Positions 26,779 to 34,569 of a stretch of 64,000 bases of DNA are shown one piece after another (the stretch's first letter is position 1; each line of letters opens with the position of its first letter). Origin of the DNA: Oceanicola sp. D3. GTDB taxonomy: Bacteria; Pseudomonadota; Alphaproteobacteria; Rhodobacterales; Rhodobacteraceae. The notes under the pieces were generated by a model. The model was not told the origin of the DNA and ran no database searches. It worked only from the letters and a program-made list of their open reading frames with translations. The stretch is taken from the NCBI RefSeq assembly GCF_006351965.1, contig NZ_CP040932.1, forward strand, positions 3,286,001-3,350,000, in the 5' to 3' direction. Position numbers and translations under genes: made by a program.

Positions 26779-26876
26779 TTGCGGGTTCCTCCTTGCGAGG
26801 GCGTTTCAACAGGCACGAGCACCGGGCTGGGGGGCACCGGCGGGCCGAGGAGAAGGTGGGCGAGAAAATCAAGCAT
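26775..26876 (-). CDS. 33-codon ORF translationally coupled to nirB (putative microprotein or leader)
   Basis: After the GAF-protein stop (TAA), the sequence GGGGCTGACG leads to an ATG at 26876. The frame encodes MLDFLAHLLLGPPVPPSPVL and 13 more residues, and its TGA overlaps the nirB ATG. The AAGGGG spanning the previous stop can act as its ribosome binding site. The hydrophobic N terminus and proline-rich middle suggest a small membrane-associated peptide, or merely a coupling ORF that delivers ribosomes to nirB. Confidence 0.4.
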   Translation of the reverse strand: MLDFLAHLLLGPPVPPSPVLVPVETPSQGGTRK

Positions 26877-26886
26877 CGTCAGCCCC

Positions 26887-27828
26887 TTACACATACCAAG
26901 CGACAATGTGGGCCATCTCGCCGCCGAGGTAGATCGGCAGCGCAACCATCGACGAATAGCCAGCCGCAAGGCCGGGCGCGCCGCTTTCGACAACCGGCAG
27001 GCCGGAGCCGAGCACCTTGCCGATGCTCCCCTGCCAGGCCTCCGCCCGGCGTTCCTTACCGGCGTTTTCCGGATCCCAAAGCGCGCCTTCGCGGGCGCAG
27101 ATGCCATCCACCAGCGCCGCGCCGCCGTTTTTGCCGACCTTGGCGGCGCGGGCATCCCACAGCTCGAACCGGCGGGCGATGGGGGTGCCCCGGGCGCTGA
27201 GAAGCGTGAGCACGAAGGTGTTTTGGCCGGGCACGGGGATCGGCACGCCGAGGCCGGTTGTCAGCCCCGCCTTGCCCGCGCTGTCGGCCCGGATGAAGCG
27301 GTAGCCCGAGCCAAGATCGCGCATCAGCATCGGCGTTTCAGAGGCCCAGACCCCGCCGGGAAGCCCCTGCCCCGCCGGGAAATGCGTGTGCTGGCTGACC
27401 CACTCGAAGTGCTTGGCGGCGCCGTAGTAGCCGTCATCCAGCATCAGCAGGCCCTCGGCCTCTTTCCAAACCTCGATAGCCCCGGTGCGGTTTTCATCGT
27501 CGCCGCAAAGCACCACCAGCACCGCCTTCAGGGTCTTGCCCGCAAACACCGGGATCGCCACCGCCGTTGTCAGCCCGGCCTCGGTGGCGGCCTCGGTGCG
27601 TTTGAAATAGCTGCCGTCAAAGCCCTTCAACACTACCGGGCGCGCCTCGGCCCAGGCTTTGCCCGGCAGGCCCTCGCCCTTGGCAAAGCTCTCGCGGCGC
27701 GAGGCGGCCTCGAAGGCCGAAAAGTCGCCGTAGCTGCCCCCGCCGTGCACCAGCGTCTCGCCCTCGGGCACCCAGATTTCGGCGACCTGTATGAAGGTGT
27801 TGGTTGGTGTGTCGATCGCGACATCCAT
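26887..27828 (-). CDS. tandem GAF-like domain protein of the nitrate assimilation locus
   Basis: 313 residues from the ATG at 27828, preceded by AGGGAGACGGCATC; a longer start at 27900 lacks a good site. Three GAF-like repeats are visible. Repeat 1 contains GEGLPGKAWAEARPVVLKG and GLTTAVAIPVFAG. Repeat 2 contains GQGLPGGVWASETPMLMRD and GLTTGLGVPIPVPG. A degenerate third has GSGLPVVES and SSMVALPIYLGG. There is no output domain, so it may be a ligand-binding or partner protein. It lies between nrtCD and nirB in the same operon. The ligand is unknown; nitrate, nitrite, NO or a redox signal are guesses. Confidence 0.72.
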   Translation of the reverse strand: MDVAIDTPTNTFIQVAEIWVPEGETLVHGGGSYGDFSAFEAASRRESFAKGEGLPGKAWAEARPVVLKGFDGSYFKRTEAATEAGLTTAVAIPVFAGKTLKAVLVVLCGDDENRTGAIEVWKEAEGLLMLDDGYYGAAKHFEWVSQHTHFPAGQGLPGGVWASETPMLMRDLGSGYRFIRADSAGKAGLTTGLGVPIPVPGQNTFVLTLLSARGTPIARRFELWDARAAKVGKNGGAALVDGICAREGALWDPENAGKERRAEAWQGSIGKVLGSGLPVVESGAPGLAAGYSSMVALPIYLGGEMAHIVAWYV

Positions 27829-27911
27829 GATGCCGTCTCCCTTTTGCTGCATGGGCGCGCTGCTGCGTCCGCCCGGGATCACTGAGAAATGCGTGCTCAT
27901 CGCCAGCCCGT

Positions 27912-29603
27912 TCAGGCCGCCTTCTTCGCGCCGGATTTCTCACTTTTCTGTTCCGTCTTGCCCTTCGCGCCGCGCTCATATTCCTCAAGAAAATTAAGCA
28001 CTTGCTCGCGGTAGAGATAATAATCGGGGTGCTCCAGCAGGGCCTTGCGGCTGCGCGGGCGGGGCAGGTCAACGTCAACGATCTTGCCGATGGTGGCCTG
28101 CGGGCCGTTGGTCATCATCACCACCCGGTCGGCCAGCAGGATCGCCTCGTCGACATCGTGGGTGACGCAGATGGCCGTCACCTTGGTGCGGTCCCAGACC
28201 TCCATGAGCACCTCTTGCAGCTCCCAGCGGGTGAGGCTGTCGAGCATGCCGAAGGGCTCATCGAGCAGGAGGAGTTTGGGGGAGAGGGCGAAGGCGCGGG
28301 CGATGCCGACGCGCTGCTTCATGCCGTTGGACATGTCGGCCGCGCCACGGTCCATCGCGTCAGCGAGGCCGACGCGCTCAAGGTAATATTCAACCACCTC
28401 CTGCCGCTCGGCTTGGGAAGCGTTGGGGTAAACCTTGTCGACCCCGATGGCGCAATTTTCCCGCGCGGTGAGCCACGGGAAGAGGTTGGGCGATTGGAAC
28501 ACAACGGCGCGCTCCGGATCGGCCCCCATCACGTGGCGCCCGTCGAGCTTGATCGCGCCCTTGCTGATCTCGTTCAGCCCGGCCGCCATGGTGAGCACGG
28601 TGGATTTGCCGCAGCCCGAATGGCCGATCAGCGAGATAAACTCGCCACGGTCCATCTTGAGGTTGAAGTCTTCAACAACCGTTAACGGCCCCTTCGGCGT
28701 CGGATAAACCTTGTGGAGTTGGGAGAAATCGAGGAAGCGCTCGTCAATCATCCCCTCCTGCGCCTTCGCCTGCGCCGCCGGAACCCCGTGAATCGGGGTG
28801 ACTTGCGGCAGGTTGCGCATGCCCTCGGCCTTAGCCTCGATGCCCACGTCCATCAGGTAGTTGGTCACCTGCGCGCGCAGCTTCTTGAAGGTCTCGTCAT
28901 GGTTCATCTCGCCCCTCTCGCGGGGGCGCGGAATGCTCACCTTGAACTCCTCGCCAAGCGTGCCGTCGGGGTTGAGCGCGATGATCCGATCGGCAAGGAT
29001 GATCGCCTCGTCAACGTCGTTGGTGATGAGCACGCAGGTCTGTTTCTCTTCCTGCCAGATCCCCTCGATCTCATCCGCAAGGTTGGCCCGCGTCAGCGCA
29101 TCAAGTGCGCTAAGCGGTTCATCCAGCAGCAGAACTTCCGGGTTCATCGCCAGCGCACGGGCCACGTTGACCCGCTGGCGCATACCCCCCGAAAGCTCGG
29201 CCGGGCGGCGCGCGGTGGCGTGGGAAAGGCCGACCATCTTGACGTAATGCGCCACCTTCTCGGCCTTCTCGGCCTTGCTCAGATTGGGGAACACGGTATC
29301 GACCGCCAGCCCCACATTGCCCGCCACGGTGAGCCAGGGCATGAGCGAGTAGCTCTGGAAGATCACGCCGCGCTCTGGCGAGGGCTCGGTGATCTTTGCG
29401 CCCTTGTAGGTGACGCTGCCCTTGGTCGGGCTGTCGAGCCCGGCGAGCAGGTTGATGAGGGTGGTCTTGCCCGAGCCGGAGAAGCCGAGCAGCACCAAAA
29501 ACTCGCCCTCCTCTACCTCGAGGTTGATGTTTTGCAGCACCGGGGTTTCATGGATCCCCTCGCCGTAGCTCTTTGAAACGTCTTGCAATTTCAGGATGGC
29601 CAT
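27912..29603 (-). CDS. nitrate ABC transporter, fused double ATP-binding protein
   Basis: 563 residues containing two complete ABC ATPase domains in one chain. Domain 1 (about 1-235): Walker A GFSGSGKTT, signature LSGGMRQR, Walker B LLLDEPLSALD. Domain 2 (about 305-535): Walker A GHSGCGKST, signature MSNGMKQR (degenerate LSGGQ), Walker B LLLDEPFGMLD. Cyanobacterial transporters use separate NrtC and NrtD; here the NrtD-like units are fused without the NrtC solute-binding extension. It energises uptake through NrtB, whose stop lies 5 bp upstream. A Lys/Ser-rich C-terminal tail is present. Confidence 0.9.
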   Translation of the reverse strand: MAILKLQDVSKSYGEGIHETPVLQNINLEVEEGEFLVLLGFSGSGKTTLINLLAGLDSPTKGSVTYKGAKITEPSPERGVIFQSYSLMPWLTVAGNVGLAVDTVFPNLSKAEKAEKVAHYVKMVGLSHATARRPAELSGGMRQRVNVARALAMNPEVLLLDEPLSALDALTRANLADEIEGIWQEEKQTCVLITNDVDEAIILADRIIALNPDGTLGEEFKVSIPRPRERGEMNHDETFKKLRAQVTNYLMDVGIEAKAEGMRNLPQVTPIHGVPAAQAKAQEGMIDERFLDFSQLHKVYPTPKGPLTVVEDFNLKMDRGEFISLIGHSGCGKSTVLTMAAGLNEISKGAIKLDGRHVMGADPERAVVFQSPNLFPWLTARENCAIGVDKVYPNASQAERQEVVEYYLERVGLADAMDRGAADMSNGMKQRVGIARAFALSPKLLLLDEPFGMLDSLTRWELQEVLMEVWDRTKVTAICVTHDVDEAILLADRVVMMTNGPQATIGKIVDVDLPRPRSRKALLEHPDYYLYREQVLNFLEEYERGAKGKTEQKSEKSGAKKAA

Positions 29604-29608
29604 GGGGA

Positions 29609-30697
29609 TCACCGGTTGTTGGAGAAGGTGAAGAGGGACTGGAGGGCATACATCACCCGATCCAGAAGGAAGCCGATGATGCCGATGGTGAAGACGGCGA
29701 CCATGATCTTGGCGAGTGAGCTGGAAGAGCCGTTCTGGAACTCGTCCCAGACGAATTTGCCGAGCCCCGGGTTCTGCGCCAGCATTTCGGCGGCGATCAG
29801 CACCATCCAACCAACCCCGAGAGAGAGCCGCAGGCCGGTGAAGATAAGTGGCAGAGCGGAGGGGAGCACCAGCTTGGTGATCTTGGTATAGGTGTTCATT
29901 TTCAACACCTTGGAGACGTTCACCAGATCCTTGTCGATGCTTGCCACACCCAGCGAGGTGTTGATCAGTGTAGGCCAGAGCGAGCAGAGGGTGACGGTGA
30001 TGGCCGAAACGAGGAATGACTTGGAAAACAGCCCGTCGTTGGTGGCGTAGACGGCGGAAACGATCATGGTGACGATCGGCAGCCAGGCCAGCGGGGAGAC
30101 CGGTTTGAAGATTTGGATCAACGGGTTGAGCGCCGCGTTGGCGGTGGCGGAGAGGCCGGCGGCGATGCCGAGGGGGATGGCGACCAGCGAGGCGATCAGG
30201 AAGCCGAAGAACACGGTTTTGATCGAGGTCCAGATCTGCTGGTAGTAGCTGGGCGAGCCGGTGTAAGCGACTGATTTTACCTGATCTTCCTTGCCTTCCG
30301 CGATGAGCTTCTCATTGCGCTTGGCCACCATGGCCTCGAACTTGGCGCGCTTTGCGGCGGTGGCGACGGCGTCTTGGTGCAGGTTGACGGCCTCTTCCCA
30401 GACCTGCGCCGGGCCGGGCACCGCGCCGAGCGAGGTTTGCACCCGGGGCGCGAGGGTGCCCCAGAGCAGCAGGAAGGCGGCGATGGCGAGCAGGGGCACG
30501 CCGAGAAGTTTCCAGATTTCAGAGGCTTGCGCGCGCGGGTTGTCTCCGGCGGCGGCCTTCAGCATGGGGGTGATCCAGGCGAGGCCAAGCACGGAAAACC
30601 ATTTGTCGGCCTTGTTGATCCGGGTGAAGAGCCGGGCGCGGCGGGCCTCTTTGGCGGCGGCTGCGGCGTCCAGCGATTGAGGGTCGATAGCGGTCAT
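29609..30697 (-). CDS. nrtB: nitrate ABC transporter permease
   Basis: 362-residue inner-membrane permease of the NrtB/SsuC/TauC (BPD_transp_1) family. A cytoplasmic N-terminal tail leads to a TM helix near 72-90. A hydrophilic segment of about 80 residues follows (VATAAKRAKFEAMVAKRNEK), which is longer than in many homologues. The core permease helices come next. The ATPase-docking EAA-like loop reads ASIDKDLVNVSKVLKMN. The ATG at 30697 follows AAGAGACCCGAA. It lies 5 bp before the ATPase gene and 240 bp after nrtA, with a hairpin in between. Confidence 0.9.
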   Translation of the reverse strand: MTAIDPQSLDAAAAAKEARRARLFTRINKADKWFSVLGLAWITPMLKAAAGDNPRAQASEIWKLLGVPLLAIAAFLLLWGTLAPRVQTSLGAVPGPAQVWEEAVNLHQDAVATAAKRAKFEAMVAKRNEKLIAEGKEDQVKSVAYTGSPSYYQQIWTSIKTVFFGFLIASLVAIPLGIAAGLSATANAALNPLIQIFKPVSPLAWLPIVTMIVSAVYATNDGLFSKSFLVSAITVTLCSLWPTLINTSLGVASIDKDLVNVSKVLKMNTYTKITKLVLPSALPLIFTGLRLSLGVGWMVLIAAEMLAQNPGLGKFVWDEFQNGSSSSLAKIMVAVFTIGIIGFLLDRVMYALQSLFTFSNNR

Positions 30698-30785
30698 TTC
30701 GGGTCTCTTTGCTATGTGCGTTTTTGCTGAGGCCACGCCGTTGCAGCCGGGTTAACTATGAAAACTTCAGAGGCACATCCGGTAC

Positions 30786-30807
30786 ACAACCTGTGCACAA
30801 CCTGTGC
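30786..30807. repeat. perfect tandem duplication of an 11-mer
   Basis: ACAACCTGTGC occurs twice head to tail in the nrtA-nrtB spacer, with a related TACAC element just before. It may be a protein-binding direct repeat or a simple slippage product. Confidence 0.6.
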
Positions 30808-30880
30808 AGACGTCATCCGACATACCGGGCACCTGTTAACGGGGAGCACGCACCCGGACGGGCGGAAACGTGCGGTGATG

Positions 30881-30934
30881 CGGGATGGCGGGTGGGGCGA
30901 TGCGCGGCAGCGCGAGCGCCCCCCGCCATCCGGG
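30881..30934 (-). terminator. GC-rich stem-loop just downstream of nrtA (attenuator or processing hairpin)
   Basis: Arms 30881-30899 and 30917-30934 pair over GGATGGCGGG and GGGCG, with a 2-nt bulge; the loop contains a smaller GCGC-GGCA-GCGC hairpin. It starts within a few bases of the nrtA stop. No U-run follows, so partial attenuation or 3' protection is likelier than full termination. This would raise NrtA above the membrane components, as is usual for binding proteins. Confidence 0.55.
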
Positions 30935-30936
30935 CC

Positions 30937-32307
30937 TCAGCCCTGCACCTCATTGCCGACGATCTTCTGCTCGGCCTTCAGGCCAATCGGCAGGCTGTCG
31001 AGGTAGGCGTTGGGGGCTTTTCCGTCGTAGGGGATGCCGTCGATGATGTCGGCGGCGGGCGTCGGGGCCTTGTAGCCGTCGCTGTCCCACGGAAAGTCGG
31101 CCTCGTTCGCCAGCCCTTCGTCCACCAGCAGGCGGGCGGCTTCGAGGTAGATGTCGGGGCGGTAAACCGAGGCCGCCGTTTCGGCATACCACGCGTCCGA
31201 CTTCGCCTCGGGGATCTGGCCCCAGCGGCGCATCTGGGTGAGGTACCACACGGCGTCGGAGTAGAACGGGTAGGTCGCGTTGTAGCGGAAGAACACGTTG
31301 AAATCGCTCACCTCGCGCACGTCGCCCTTCTCGTATTCGAAGGTCCCGGTCATCGAGTTGGCGATCACCTCGGCGTCGGCGCCCACGTATTCGGGCTTCG
31401 AGAGCATCTCCACCGCTTCCATCCGGTTGGCGTTGTCGTTCTCGTCGAGCCAGATGGCGGCGCGGATCAGCGCCTTCACGACCGCTTTCGTCGTGTTCGG
31501 GTTGGCTTCCGCGAACTCGGCGGTGATGCCGAAGACCTTCTCGGGGTTGTTCTTCCACAGCTCGTAGTCGGTGATCACCGGCACGCCGATGCCCTTGAAC
31601 ACGGCCTGCTGGTTCCACGGCTCACCGACGCAGTAGCCGTAGATGGTTCCCGCTTCCAGGGTCGCGGGCATCTGCGGCGGGGGCGTGACCGAGAGCAGCA
31701 CGTCGGCGCCGATCTGGCCCGAGATGTTCTCGGGCGAGTAGAAGCCCGGGTGCAGCCCACCGGCGGCGAGCCAGTAGCGCAGCTCGTAGTTGTGGGTCGA
31801 GACCGGGAAGACCATGCCCATGTTGAAGGGCTTGCCCTGCGCCTTGTAGTCCTCGACCACCGGCGCCATGGCGGAGGCGGAGATCGGGTGGACCGGCTTG
31901 CCGTCATCGCCCACGGGGATGTTCGGCTTCATCGCCTCCCAGACCTCGTTGCTGACGGTGATGCCGTTACCGTTCAGGTCCATCGAGAAGGGGGTGATGA
32001 TATGGGCCTCGGTGCCAAAGCCGATGGTGGCGGCAAGCGGCTGACCGGCAAGCATGTGGGCGCCGTCGAGCTGGCCGCCGATGACGCCATCCAGCAGCAC
32101 CTTCCAGTTGGCCTGGGCTTCCAGCGTGACGAAGAGCCCTTCGTCGAGGAAGTAGCCCTGTTCGTAGGCCACGGCGAGCGGCGCCATGTCGGTGAGCTTG
32201 ATGAAGCCGAAGGTCAGCTCGTCCTTTTCCAGCTCCAGCGACTGGGCGAAGGCGGTGCCGGTCAGAAGGGCTGCCGTGGTGGCAACGATTCCGAAGAGGT
32301 GTTTCAT
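30937..32307 (-). CDS. nrtA: nitrate ABC transporter substrate-binding protein
   Basis: 456-residue periplasmic binding protein of the NrtA/CmpA family. A Sec signal peptide ([21 protein letters not shown]) is present; no lipobox is seen, unlike cyanobacterial NrtA. The mature part begins with [21 protein letters not shown] and contains [24 protein letters not shown], the anion-site region shared with the NasS sensor upstream. It is the first gene after the NasT-type leader and so probably the start of the long nitrate transcript. Confidence 0.92.
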   Translation of the reverse strand: MKHLFGIVATTAALLTGTAFAQSLELEKDELTFGFIKLTDMAPLAVAYEQGYFLDEGLFVTLEAQANWKVLLDGVIGGQLDGAHMLAGQPLAATIGFGTEAHIITPFSMDLNGNGITVSNEVWEAMKPNIPVGDDGKPVHPISASAMAPVVEDYKAQGKPFNMGMVFPVSTHNYELRYWLAAGGLHPGFYSPENISGQIGADVLLSVTPPPQMPATLEAGTIYGYCVGEPWNQQAVFKGIGVPVITDYELWKNNPEKVFGITAEFAEANPNTTKAVVKALIRAAIWLDENDNANRMEAVEMLSKPEYVGADAEVIANSMTGTFEYEKGDVREVSDFNVFFRYNATYPFYSDAVWYLTQMRRWGQIPEAKSDAWYAETAASVYRPDIYLEAARLLVDEGLANEADFPWDSDGYKAPTPAADIIDGIPYDGKAPNAYLDSLPIGLKAEQKIVGNEVQG

Positions 32308-32350
32308 CTTTGGGGTCGTCCTTTGGATTGAGGGCTGTTCGAAGCCCCGG

Positions 32351-32410
32351 AAACAACAAAAAAGCCGCTGACCGACATCGCGCGTTTTAGGCGCAATGGG
32401 TCGAGCGGCT
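32351..32410 (-). terminator. intrinsic terminator in the nrtA leader (NasT target)
   Basis: On the minus strand, AGCCGCTCGACC (32410-32399) pairs with GGTCAGCGGCT (32373-32363) with one bulged C. It is followed at once by TTTTTTGTTGTTT. It lies about 45 nt before the nrtA ATG, so it would stop transcription before the operon. Its left arm includes the loop and 3' arm of the second ANTAR hairpin, so the two structures are mutually exclusive. Confidence 0.82.
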
Positions 32411-32417
32411 GTGCTCG
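32402..32417 (-). promoter_or_regulatory. ANTAR target hairpin P2 (antiterminator)
   Basis: Minus-strand CGAGC-ACAGCC-GCTCG: a perfect 5-bp stem with a six-base loop having A at position 1 and G at position 4, the signature of RNAs bound by ANTAR proteins. It overlaps the left arm of the terminator, so NasT binding here would free transcription into nrtA. Confidence 0.8.
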
Positions 32418-32449
32418 GGTTACCCGCATCTTCGAGGGTGAATTCTTCG

Positions 32450-32471
32450 GATGAGACGCCCTTGCCTCATC
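32450..32471 (-). promoter_or_regulatory. ANTAR target hairpin P1
   Basis: Minus-strand GATGAGGC-AAGGGC-GTCTCATC: an 8-bp stem (one G-U pair) closing a hexaloop with A1 and G4. It lies 32 nt before P2. Two such hairpins in tandem are the known binding platform for a NasT dimer. Confidence 0.8.
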
Positions 32472-32476
32472 TGCCG

Positions 32477-32507
32477 CCTATCTGACCAAGCCTGCGGAGA
32501 GGGTCAA
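32477..32507 (-). promoter_or_regulatory. candidate sigma-70 promoter of the nrt-nir-nas operon
   Basis: On the minus strand TTGACC (32507-32502) is followed by a weak -10 region (CAGATAGG, about 32484-32477). Initiation would fall at or just before hairpin P1, as expected for a leader that begins with the ANTAR platform. The -10 match is poor, so an activator is likely. Confidence 0.35.
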
Positions 32508-32548
32508 GAAGTTCCTATTTTCCGCAGCGCAGCATGGGCCTTCGAGAG

Positions 32549-32564
32549 GAAACCCCCCGGTTTC
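32549..32564 (-). terminator. stem-loop after nasS
   Basis: GAAACC-CCCC-GGTTTC, a perfect 6-bp stem with a 4-base loop, 15 nt past the nasS stop. No U-tract. It may end or trim the nasTS transcript before the nrtA promoter. Confidence 0.45.
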
Positions 32565-32578
32565 TGCCCATTTCCGCG

Positions 32579-33754
32579 TCACTCTTCGCCGGAAGGATCA
32601 AAAATGAAGCCATCAAAGAACGAGTCCGCAGGCAGCGTGAGTCGGCCCGAGGGGGAGGCGACGGGGGTGTCTTCGGAGAGCGCGCCCTCGATCCGCTCGG
32701 AGGCGCCGGGCATGTCGGCAGTGGTGCGGGCGAGGTGCTGGCGGTAGAGATCGGAGCGGAAGACGCGCGCGCCCTCGGCCCGGGCGGCGGGCCTGTCGAG
32801 CCCGGTGCGCGCGGCGATCCGGTCGGCGATCAGCGCGCCGGAGGAACGCCAGGGGAAGGTGGCTGCCCCCTCGAAGAACGTGACGTAGCGCGGCACCGTG
32901 CGCATCTCGCCCTTCTGGGTCACGATGAGCCGCCCCGAGAGCGCCCGCTCGATCAGCTCGGCGGGTGTGTCGAGGTAGGGCTTGCGGGCGAGGATCTCGG
33001 AGGCGGTGGTGAGGTTTTGCCCCTGCCCCAGCCAGCGGTTCGCCCGCCAGATCGCCCGCATCAGCCGCCCCGTCAGCTCTGGCTCGGCCTCGGCCCAGTC
33101 ATGGCGCACAGCCAGCACCTTTTCAGGGCTGAAGCGGCGGATGGCCGTGCCGGGCAGCAGCAACTCCCCGACCCCGCTCTCCACCGCCAGCGTGCCCCAG
33201 GGCGCGCCGACGCAGAAGGCATCCACCTCGCCTGCGGCCAGCGCCTCGGCCATCAGCGGCGGCGGCACGGTGTGCACCGAAAGCGCCTGCGGCGCGGCAA
33301 AGCCCAGCGCACCCAACCAATGATAGAGCAGCTCCGCATGGCCCGAGAACGGGAAGGGCACGCCAATGCGCAGCCCCTCGGGCTTGGCCGCCATCAGCGC
33401 CTGCCCGGCGGCGGTGGCGTCGAAAAAATCAAAAGGATGCCCCGCCGCGCGCATTTGCTCGGCCAGCGTGGTTGATACCCCAATGGCATTGCCGTTGACC
33501 GAAAGCACCTGCAACACATCCAGCCGAATGCCAGAGCCGCCCAGCCCCAGTGCCATAGCCACCGGCACCGGGGCCAGCATATGCGCGGCCTCGACCTGCC
33601 CGAGCGAAACCATGTCGCGCAGCGTTGCCCATGAGGCGGCGGGCCTCAGGTCCAGCGCCAGCCCCTCTTCTTCGGCAAATCCGATCTCATGAGCGATCAC
33701 CAGCGGCGCAGCATCCACCAGCGGAATAAACCCGACCGACAGTGGCGCGCTCAT
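32579..33754 (-). CDS. nasS: nitrate/nitrite sensor protein NasS
   Basis: 391 residues, homologous to the NrtA/CmpA binding-protein family (LSVGFIPLVDAAPLVIAHEIG, SWATLRDMVSLGQVEAAHMLAPVP) but with no signal peptide, so cytoplasmic. In the characterised NasS-NasT systems, NasS without nitrate holds NasT; nitrate or nitrite binding releases NasT to antiterminate. The start overlaps the nasT stop (ATGA), as expected for partners that must be made in fixed ratio. It lies immediately upstream of the leader RNA it would control. Confidence 0.9.
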   Translation of the reverse strand: MSAPLSVGFIPLVDAAPLVIAHEIGFAEEEGLALDLRPAASWATLRDMVSLGQVEAAHMLAPVPVAMALGLGGSGIRLDVLQVLSVNGNAIGVSTTLAEQMRAAGHPFDFFDATAAGQALMAAKPEGLRIGVPFPFSGHAELLYHWLGALGFAAPQALSVHTVPPPLMAEALAAGEVDAFCVGAPWGTLAVESGVGELLLPGTAIRRFSPEKVLAVRHDWAEAEPELTGRLMRAIWRANRWLGQGQNLTTASEILARKPYLDTPAELIERALSGRLIVTQKGEMRTVPRYVTFFEGAATFPWRSSGALIADRIAARTGLDRPAARAEGARVFRSDLYRQHLARTTADMPGASERIEGALSEDTPVASPSGRLTLPADSFFDGFIFDPSGEE

Positions 33755-34335
33755 GCGAGCAGCCCCGCCGCCGTAACAAGGCTTTGCGCCACATCGGCCA
33801 GCTTGACGCCCTGATCCATCGCCGCCTTGCGGAGCAGCGCGTAGGCGGCATCCTCATCCAGCCCCTTGGCCTTCATCAGCAGGCCCTTGGCGCGGTCGAT
33901 GATCTTGCGCTCTTCCAACGCCTGCCGGGTGGCCATCAGCTCCGCGCGCATCTGCGAGAACATGTGAAACCGGGCGATGGCGGCATCCATGATCGGCTTG
34001 ATCCGGTCGGGGCGCAGCCCGTCCACCACATAGGCCGAAACCCCGGCCTCGATCGCCGCGCGGGTCAGCCCATTGTCATCACGGTCCACGAAGAGCGCCA
34101 CGGGCCGGTCCATCGGGCCGGAGGCCAGCGTGAGCTCTTCCAGCATGTCGCGCGAGGGCGAGGTGACATCGACCAGCACCACATCAGGGTTTTTCTCGGA
34201 GATCCGGCGCGACAGGCCGGTGACTTCGGAGATGACCGCCACATCGAAATCTCCCGCCTCGCGCAGGCTGTCAACGATGAGCAGGGCGCGCTCACGGTCG
34301 GCTTCGACGACGATGATAGAGAGCTTGTCGGACAT
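33751..34335 (-). CDS. nasT: ANTAR-domain antiterminator NasT
   Basis: 194 residues: an N-terminal receiver-like domain (IIVVEADRERALLIV, VVLVDVTSPS) and a C-terminal ANTAR RNA-binding domain (about 135-190: LEERKIIDRAKGLLMKAKGL, AYALLRKAAMDQG). NasT binds paired hexaloop hairpins and prevents terminator formation in nitrate assimilation leaders. Such a leader is found about 1.3 kb downstream, before nrtA. The ATG at 34335 is preceded by GGAACG; longer frames upstream are unsupported. Confidence 0.92.
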   Translation of the reverse strand: MSDKLSIIVVEADRERALLIVDSLREAGDFDVAVISEVTGLSRRISEKNPDVVLVDVTSPSRDMLEELTLASGPMDRPVALFVDRDDNGLTRAAIEAGVSAYVVDGLRPDRIKPIMDAAIARFHMFSQMRAELMATRQALEERKIIDRAKGLLMKAKGLDEDAAYALLRKAAMDQGVKLADVAQSLVTAAGLLA

Positions 34336-34517
34336 GTAAGGGCGTTCCGGTCTGGCAAGGGGCCGCGTTGGCCGCCCCTGCCTAGGCCGGGCCACGGGGG
34401 GGCAGCAAGAGGATGCGGGGGCGGGGGCGGCGTGCGCCGGGCGGGGGCCATGGGCTGCCCAAAAGATAGGCGAAACGCCCACATTCCGCGCATGGCGAGA
34501 GGCTTGGCGCCCCTGCT

Positions 34518-34569
34518 CATTCTCTTGCTGAAAATATCCAATCCCTCGCCTGCCACCCGCGCTGCGGGT
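34518..34569 (-). terminator. hairpin at the end of the dpp operon plus AT-rich intergenic motif
   Basis: ACCCGC-GCT-GCGGGT (34555-34569), a perfect 6-bp stem, begins right after the stop of the last dpp gene. About 15-40 nt further along the minus strand lies GGATATTTTCAGCAAGAGAA, an AT-rich motif of a kind I recall from intergenic regions of Rhodobacteraceae. The rest of the 234-bp gap to nasT shows no gene. Confidence 0.4.

Noticed and set aside
27912-29603. Frameshift-joined duplicate of two ATPase genes
   Set aside because: The frame is continuous through a normal linker of about 70 residues, so it is a true fusion, not an artefact.
30709-32331. 540-codon plus-strand frame over nrtA
   Set aside because: Val/His/Gly-rich shadow; nrtA on the other strand has a signal peptide and family motifs.
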